This document shows, piece by piece, positions 59,401-64,000 of a stretch of 64,000 nt of DNA. The stretch comes from F23-D06 sp002392325 (GTDB taxonomy: Bacteria > Bacteroidota > Bacteroidia > Bacteroidales > WCHB1-69). A model generated the notes under the pieces. That model had not been told where the DNA came from. It made no database searches and was given only the letters and a program-made list of their open reading frames with translations. How positions within the stretch are numbered: the stretch's first letter is position 1; each line of letters starts with the position of its first letter. The stretch lies in assembly GCA_946624065.1 (NCBI GenBank), contig CAMORT010000006.1, positions 1 to 64,000 of the forward strand, read 5' to 3'. Position numbers and translations under genes: made by a program.

Positions 59401-60567
59401 ATGGCAAGAAAATTCAACAGCGAAGATTTTTCGGACGACCAGACTTTCGAGAGAAAGCCACGCACAGAGAGTCGTCCCAAGCGCCGTTTCAACAACGACG
59501 AAGCGGGCAGTTCCAAACCCAGGCGTTCATTCAAGGACAAGCCCTATAAATCCAAACGAAAATTCGAAGATGACGGGGAGAATTCTTTCCGCGGTAAGCG
59601 CGGTTTCAAGAAATTCGACCGTGATAATGACCGGCCAAAGCGCCGTTTCAACGACAAAGACGAGCGCCCCAAACGCTCTTTCCGCGACCGCAAGGAGGAC
59701 GACCGTCCGCGCCACCGCAATGTGACTGCCGAGTCGGAGATTCTGACCGAGATCGTGGCCCGGCGCAAACGCGAAGGTCGGCAAACGCCCCGCGCGCAGA
59801 AAATCCTCACCTTGGAATTCGAGGAACAGCACGGTCCAATCCGCTTGAACAAATACATTGCCAATGCCGGCATCTGCTCACGCCGCGACGCCGACGTGCT
59901 CATCGCCTCCGGCGCCATCACCGTGAACGGCGAAGTGGTGACCGAGATGGGCCACAAAGTGCTGCCCACCGACGAGGTGCGCTACGGCGACCGCGTGCTC
60001 CAACGCGAGAAACCCGTCTATGTGCTCCTCAACAAACCCAAAGACTACATCACCACCACCGATGACGAGCGCGACCGCGCCAATGTGATGGAACTCGTGC
60101 GCGACGCCTGCGAAGAGCGCATCTACCCCGTTGGCCGCCTCGACCGCGACACCACCGGACTGCTGCTTTTCACCAACGACGGCGACCTCACCAAGAAACT
60201 CACCCACCCGAGCTCACAAATTGAAAAAACCTACCTGGTGGAACTGGACAAACCCTTCGCCCCCATCGATATGGCCGCCATTCGCAACGGACTTGAACTC
60301 TCCGACGGCGTTATCATCCCCGATGATGTGCAATATGTGGAGGGGTCCGAATCGAAAAGGGAAATCGGCATCACCATCCATTCCGGCAAAAACCGCATCA
60401 TCCGCCGCATGTTCGAATTTCTCGGCTACAATGTGGAGAAACTGGACCGCGTGATCTTCGCCGGACTCACCAAAAAGGACCTCCCCAGAGGCATGTGGCG
60501 CTTCCTCACCAAAAAAGAAGTGGCTTTCCTGAAAATGATCTCCCAAAAGGAGCAGGAAGAAAAATAG
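59401..60567 (+). CDS. RluB/RsuA-type pseudouridine synthase with charged N-terminal extension
   Basis: This 388-residue rRNA-modifying enzyme has an N-terminal extension of about 130 residues rich in Arg, Lys, Asp and Phe, with near-repeats (RPKRRFNNDE, KPRRSFKDK, RPKRRFNDKDE, RPKRSFRDRKEDD). It is followed by an S4 RNA-binding domain (IRLNKYIANAGICSRRDADV) and a catalytic domain with aspartate in VGRLDRDTTGLLLFTNDG. RluB acts on U2605 of 23S rRNA in E. coli; the exact target here is not certain. The extension is disordered in appearance and may tether the enzyme to RNA. The start is the ATG at 59401. Confidence 0.93.
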   Translation: MARKFNSEDFSDDQTFERKPRTESRPKRRFNNDEAGSSKPRRSFKDKPYKSKRKFEDDGENSFRGKRGFKKFDRDNDRPKRRFNDKDERPKRSFRDRKEDDRPRHRNVTAESEILTEIVARRKREGRQTPRAQKILTLEFEEQHGPIRLNKYIANAGICSRRDADVLIASGAITVNGEVVTEMGHKVLPTDEVRYGDRVLQREKPVYVLLNKPKDYITTTDDERDRANVMELVRDACEERIYPVGRLDRDTTGLLLFTNDGDLTKKLTHPSSQIEKTYLVELDKPFAPIDMAAIRNGLELSDGVIIPDDVQYVEGSESKREIGITIHSGKNRIIRRMFEFLGYNVEKLDRVIFAGLTKKDLPRGMWRFLTKKEVAFLKMISQKEQEEK

Positions 60568-60632
60568 CTGCATAAGATACATGGAATTAGAACCCTCTCA
60601 CATCTCACGTCTTAAGTCTCACATCTTAAATT

Positions 60633-61871
60633 ATGATCGAAATAATGTCACCGGCTGGCTCGTATGAGTCTCTAATGGCCGCCATACAGGCGGGTGCCGG
60701 TTCCGTATATTTTGGCGTAGGGGTATTGAATATGCGCTCGCGCTCCGCCGCTAATTTCACGCTGGAAGACCTGCAACAGATTACGGACATTTGCCACGAG
60801 CATCATGTGAATTCCTATCTCACCGTCAACACTATTGTCTATAACGACGAAATTGAAAAGGCGCACGAATTGCTCGATGTGGCAAAAAGATGCCAAGTCA
60901 CCGCCATTATCGCTTCCGACATGGCTGTTATACAGTACGCCCGCCAAATCGGGTTGGAGGTCCATTTATCCACCCAGTGCAATGTCACCAATGTGGAGGC
61001 CGTGCGCTATTATGCCCAGTTTGCCGATGTGATTGTGTTGGGTCGTGAATGCACGCTGAAACAAGTGGCAGACATTTGCCAAACCATTAAGGAACAAAAC
61101 ATTACGGGTCCAAAAGGCGAATTGGTGAAAATCGAAATCTTCGTGCACGGGGCCTTGTGCATGGCCGTATCCGGAAGATGTTACCTCAGCTTGGACAACT
61201 ATAATTTTTCCTCTAACCGTGGGGCGTGCAACCAACCCTGCCGACGCGCCTACAAAATCATAGATGAGGAAAATGAAATCGAATTACATGTGGATAATCC
61301 CTATATCCTATCACCTAAAGACCTGTGTACCATAGGTTTTCTGGATAAAATCATCAAAGCGGGGGTTTCCGTCCTTAAGATTGAGGGGCGTGGCCGCTCA
61401 CCGGAATATGTGAAAGTGGTGACGGAGTGCTATCATGAAGCCCTGCACGCCATTGAGAACGGAACATTCACCCAAGAGAAAACTGAGGAGTGGACCTCCA
61501 GAATGCGCGATGTCTATAACCGTGGATTCTGGGGCGGATATTACCTTGGCCGCACTATGGGCGAGTGGTCCAAACGCTACGGGTCACAAGCCACCCGCTA
61601 CAAACAGAGGGTCGGAAAAATCACCAACTATTTTTCCAAACTATCCGTGGCTGAAGTCTGCATGGAGGAAGGCGAACTTTCCGTTGGCGATGACATTCTC
61701 ATTATCGGCTCCACCACAGGTGTGTATGAAGACCATTTGTCGGAAATCCGACTGGACCTGAAACCCGTGGAAAAAGTGGAGAAGGGTGTGCTTTGCTCCA
61801 TTCCCGTGAAAGAACTTGTGCGCCGCGGTGACCAGATTTTCAAATGGGTCACGGTCGTGGACGAATTCTAA
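60633..61871 (+). CDS. U32 family peptidase-like protein (TrhP/RlhA-like)
   Basis: This 412-residue protein belongs to the U32 family, members of which (TrhP, RlhA) are now known to hydroxylate RNA rather than cleave proteins. It starts with the family pattern MIEIMSPAGSYESLMAAIQA then GAGSVYFGVG. Conserved cysteines lie in CMAVSGRCYLS near residue 175 and RGACNQPCRR near residue 195, ligands of a probable Fe-S cluster. The EGRGRSPEYVKVV and WGGYYLGRTMG segments complete the match. The product may act on tRNA or 23S rRNA. The preceding 65-base gap holds only short near-repeats of CTCACATCTTAA and shows no promoter motif. Confidence 0.93.
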   Translation: MIEIMSPAGSYESLMAAIQAGAGSVYFGVGVLNMRSRSAANFTLEDLQQITDICHEHHVNSYLTVNTIVYNDEIEKAHELLDVAKRCQVTAIIASDMAVIQYARQIGLEVHLSTQCNVTNVEAVRYYAQFADVIVLGRECTLKQVADICQTIKEQNITGPKGELVKIEIFVHGALCMAVSGRCYLSLDNYNFSSNRGACNQPCRRAYKIIDEENEIELHVDNPYILSPKDLCTIGFLDKIIKAGVSVLKIEGRGRSPEYVKVVTECYHEALHAIENGTFTQEKTEEWTSRMRDVYNRGFWGGYYLGRTMGEWSKRYGSQATRYKQRVGKITNYFSKLSVAEVCMEEGELSVGDDILIIGSTTGVYEDHLSEIRLDLKPVEKVEKGVLCSIPVKELVRRGDQIFKWVTVVDEF

Positions 61872-61960
61872 ATTTCCTATTTTATTCATTTATAGATATT
61901 TATCTTTTTTTATTAAAAATTGAGTAAATTTACTTACTTGATTTTATAATTATATTGTTT

Positions 61961-61968
61961 TATTTTTG
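61961..61968 (+). promoter_or_regulatory. -7 promoter element TATTTTTG with possible -33 CTTG
   Basis: TATTTTTGCA, 41 bases before the T9SS protein start. CTTG at 61937-61940 is spaced 20 bases upstream, close to the -33 TTTG of the consensus. The surrounding 61872-62009 is strongly AT-rich and holds no gene. Confidence 0.65.
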
Positions 61969-62009
61969 CATGGTATAAAATCAGATATTGTTACACTAAA
62001 ACTATAATT

Positions 62010-62495
62010 ATGAAAAAGCTTTACTTTACCTTGATTTTCTGCGCCTTAGCATTCACGGCATTCTGCCAGACTGGCGTTGTGACCGCAGGCGGCACGGCCT
62101 CCGGCAACGGCGGCTCCGCCACCTACACTGTGGGACAGATCGCGGACCAGCGTGCGGAAACCGACGGCAAGTACATCATCGAGGGTGTGCAGCAGCCCTA
62201 CGAGATCCAGACCGTGGGCGTGAACAACTATCCGGGCATCCAACTCGAGGCGGTGCTCTACCCCAACCCCACCGCACACTCCGTGCAACTGAAAATCTCC
62301 AATTACGAGATCCCCTCCGACGGACTTAAAGCACAGCTCTTCGACAAGAGCGGCAAACTCCTGCGGGTGTTCGATGTCTTCGACCTCCTCACCCGAATGG
62401 ACCTCTCCGAGTACCCCTCCGCCACCTACCAACTGCGCATCATGGACGGCAAGCAGCTGCTGAAGACCTTCCAGATTGTGAAGAACAGATTTTAG
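62010..62495 (+). CDS. Small secreted T9SS protein
   Basis: This 161-residue protein has a signal peptide (MKKLYFTLIFCALAFTAFCQ), a glycine-rich strand segment (VVTAGGTASGNGGSATYTVG) with GVQQPYEIQTVGV at its end, then a T9SS type A domain from about residue 75 (LEAVLYPNPTAHSVQLKISN to KTFQIVKNRF). There is little room for a separate functional domain of more than about 55 residues. In Bacteroidota such proteins recur next to adhesin-like genes. Here the neighbour is a collagen-like protein gene, separated by a double palindrome. Confidence 0.85.
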   Translation: MKKLYFTLIFCALAFTAFCQTGVVTAGGTASGNGGSATYTVGQIADQRAETDGKYIIEGVQQPYEIQTVGVNNYPGIQLEAVLYPNPTAHSVQLKISNYEIPSDGLKAQLFDKSGKLLRVFDVFDLLTRMDLSEYPSATYQLRIMDGKQLLKTFQIVKNRF

Positions 62496-62526
62496 GTTCC
62501 GTTTAACATAAAACTGTCCTCTGCTC

Positions 62527-62620
62527 TTTGGGGTTCCGCTGCCTTCGGCAGCGGAATGGTGGTGGGGTGTTAAGTTATTGACCTCCACCATTCCGCTCGC
62601 TACGCGAGCGGAACCCCAAA
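62527..62620. repeat. Double palindrome in inverted orientation (BIME-like element)
   Basis: Two 23-base hairpins are present: 62534-62556 (TTCCGCTGCC and GGCAGCGGAA around TTC) and 62591-62613 (TTCCGCTCGC and GCGAGCGGAA around TAC). The whole element is also an inverted repeat: TTTGGGGTTCCGCT (62527-62540) pairs exactly with 62607-62620, and AGCGGAATGGTGG (62550-62562) pairs exactly with 62585-62597. The two central 9-mers differ but are each self-complementary. It fills most of the 170-base gap between the T9SS protein and the collagen-like gene. Confidence 0.93.
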
Positions 62621-62665
62621 CACAACCGACAACTGACTCTAATTGTTTAACTAAATCCCTATATT

Positions 62666-64000
62666 ATGAAAAAATCATTACTCTTTCTTTTCGTTTTGAT
62701 GCTCTCAGCGGCCGCTTTGTTCGCACAGGCGCCGCAAAAGATGAGTTATCAGGCCGTGGTGCGCAACGCCAACAACACGCTTGTCACCAGCCAGAATGTC
62801 TCTGCCAGGGTCTCCATCCTGCAGGGCAGCGTGAACGGGACGCCCGTTTATGTTGAGATTCACAACGCCACCACCAACGCCAACGGCCTGCTCACCCTCG
62901 AGGTGGGCGGCGGCAGCACCGTCGTGGGCTCCCTGGCCGCAGTTGACTGGGCCAACGGTCCCTTCTTCCTGAAATCGGAGATCGACCCGAATGGCGGCGT
63001 CAACTACAGCATTGAAGGCACCCAGCAGCTGATGAGTGTGCCTTACGCCCTTTACGCCGAGAAGGCTGGCAATGTGCCCGCCTTCGGCATCACTCCCGTT
63101 GATTCCGGATATGTGATTGCTGTTACGCAACCCGGCGGAACCCCGCAAACCTACTTCCTGCCCACCGGCGGCGGACAAGGGCCTGCGGGCAATGACGGCC
63201 TTTCCGCTTACCAGTTGTGGCTCAACGCTGGCAACACAGGATCAGAGGCCGACTTCCTCGACTCCCTGGTGGGAACTCCCGGCAATGACGGCCAGGACGG
63301 CGTGGGCATTGACTCCATTGCCAAGACCGGCACCGCGGACAATGTGGACACCTACACCATTTACTACAGCAACAACACCACTTCCACTTATACCGTAACC
63401 AACGGTGTGGATGGAGCTCCCGGCACCCCCGGCGACCCTGGCTTCTCTCCCACCATCACGGTGGATACGGGCGCTGCCGGCATGGTGCTCACCATCACCG
63501 ATGTCAACGGCTCCAACCAGTACATCATCCCGAACGGCGGAGGTTCCGGATCCGGTGGCACGATTGTGCAACAGCAGGTGAACTGGAACGAGACCAACCC
63601 AGCCAGCGTGTCCTACATCCTCAACAAGCCCTCCCTGGCCACCGTGGCCACCAGCGGCTCCTACAACGACCTTCTGGACAAGCCGGCCATCCCCACCAAC
63701 ATCAGCCAGCTGAACAACGACGCCGGCTTTGTGACCACCGCTTCCGTGCCCACTCTTAATGTGACGCAGACCGACACGGGCTATGTGCTCACCATCACTG
63801 AGAATGGTTCCACACAAACCTATATCCTTCGCGACGGGCGTGATGGTCAGGATGGCCAGGACGGAAATGACGGAAACGATGGTGAAGACGGCAATGACGG
63901 CGTGTCACCCACCATCACATTGGACACGGCCGGTTCCAATCTTATGGTCACCATCACGGATGCCAACGGCTCCAACACCACCATAATTCCGCTTTCCTCC
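62666..64000 (+). CDS. Collagen-like secreted/surface protein, 3' part outside the window
   Basis: The ATG at 62666 opens a frame that stays open for 445 codons to the edge. It has a signal peptide (MKKSLLFLFVLMLSAAALFA then Q). The N-terminal domain (KMSYQAVVRNANNTLVTSQN to LMSVPYALYAEKA, about 25-132) is a repeated module of Bacteroidota adhesin-like proteins. Gly-X-Y and DG-rich segments follow (GPAGNDGLSAYQLW, GTPGNDGQDG, GVDGAPGTPGDPG, then a DGQDGQDGNDG run near 390-410), alternating with beta-strand repeats (PTITVDTGAAGMVLTITDVN and later PTITLDTAGSNLMVTITDAN). Codon use is more GC-rich than in most neighbours. A sorting signal, if any, is beyond the edge. Confidence 0.88.
   Translation, partial: MKKSLLFLFVLMLSAAALFAQAPQKMSYQAVVRNANNTLVTSQNVSARVSILQGSVNGTPVYVEIHNATTNANGLLTLEVGGGSTVVGSLAAVDWANGPFFLKSEIDPNGGVNYSIEGTQQLMSVPYALYAEKAGNVPAFGITPVDSGYVIAVTQPGGTPQTYFLPTGGGQGPAGNDGLSAYQLWLNAGNTGSEADFLDSLVGTPGNDGQDGVGIDSIAKTGTADNVDTYTIYYSNNTTSTYTVTNGVDGAPGTPGDPGFSPTITVDTGAAGMVLTITDVNGSNQYIIPNGGGSGSGGTIVQQQVNWNETNPASVSYILNKPSLATVATSGSYNDLLDKPAIPTNISQLNNDAGFVTTASVPTLNVTQTDTGYVLTITENGSTQTYILRDGRDGQDGQDGNDGNDGEDGNDGVSPTITLDTAGSNLMVTITDANGSNTTIIPLSS

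Noticed and set aside
1..64000. tRNA, rRNA or known small RNA genes
   Set aside because: All gaps were read; none contains a cloverleaf with an anticodon or any rRNA-like text.

Overview
The window reads as a contiguous piece of chromosome from a member of the Bacteroidota, most likely an uncultured member of the order Bacteroidales. Four things in the sequence point there. Nearly every transcription unit is preceded by the Bacteroidota -7 promoter motif TAnnTTTG (TATTTTTG, TATCTTTG, TACTTTTG, TACCTTTG), and strong Shine-Dalgarno sequences are rare. Several secreted proteins end in a type IX secretion (T9SS) sorting domain. Family members typical of the phylum are present, such as an S46 dipeptidyl peptidase, a C25 gingipain-like protease, a DUF4143 ATPase and a DUF4369 lipoprotein. 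The order coaX - outer membrane protein - TPR protein - lptC is one I know from Bacteroidales. I see no rRNA, tRNA, CRISPR array, prophage or intact insertion sequence.

Layout. Positions 1-3500 look accessory: the 5' end of a WbuC-like cupin gene, a decayed metallopeptidase fragment, a DUF4143 ATPase with 33-bp direct repeats upstream, an exported protein of unknown function, and a four-helix-bundle protein followed by a perfect 22-bp hairpin. Positions 3500-24400 are mostly core: peroxiredoxin, AI-2E/PerM permease, acyltransferase, S46 peptidase, alaS, a TetR regulator with a MauE-thioredoxin membrane protein, a double-ATPase peptide transporter subunit, truA, a beta-helix lipoprotein, mntP, coaX through lptC, and an operon ending in ribD and a YigZ protein. 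Positions 24400-42100 hold a polysaccharide flippase, xerD and cinA behind two lipoprotein genes (one only 53 codons), an NlpC/P60-S8 protease-comF operon, a 1109-residue C25 protease with surE, folate and nucleotide genes (5-FTHF cyclo-ligase, upp, purB) and a Trk/Ktr potassium system. Positions 42100-61900 carry an OmpA/TPR lipoprotein, a HAD phosphatase, ogt, priA, an HdrD-like Fe-S protein, a small T9SS protein with a gingipain adhesin domain, miaB-mutS2, a peptidase-dnaG-yitT-DUF59 operon, an RluB-type pseudouridine synthase and a U32 protein.

The right end (62000-64000) holds a short T9SS protein, a conspicuous pair of inverted palindromes, and a collagen-like surface protein that runs off the window.

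Together the secreted proteins (S46, S8, C25, DUF2436 adhesin-like, NlpC/P60) suggest a proteolytic lifestyle in which peptides are degraded outside the cell or in the periplasm, with the peptide ABC ATPase as a possible import partner. This is inference. The strongest unexplained features are the repeat and palindrome elements, the divergent-promoter palindromes, two probable leaderless genes, the stand-alone gingipain-type adhesin domain and the overlooked 53-residue lipoprotein. I did not find a clearly new defence or mobile system.
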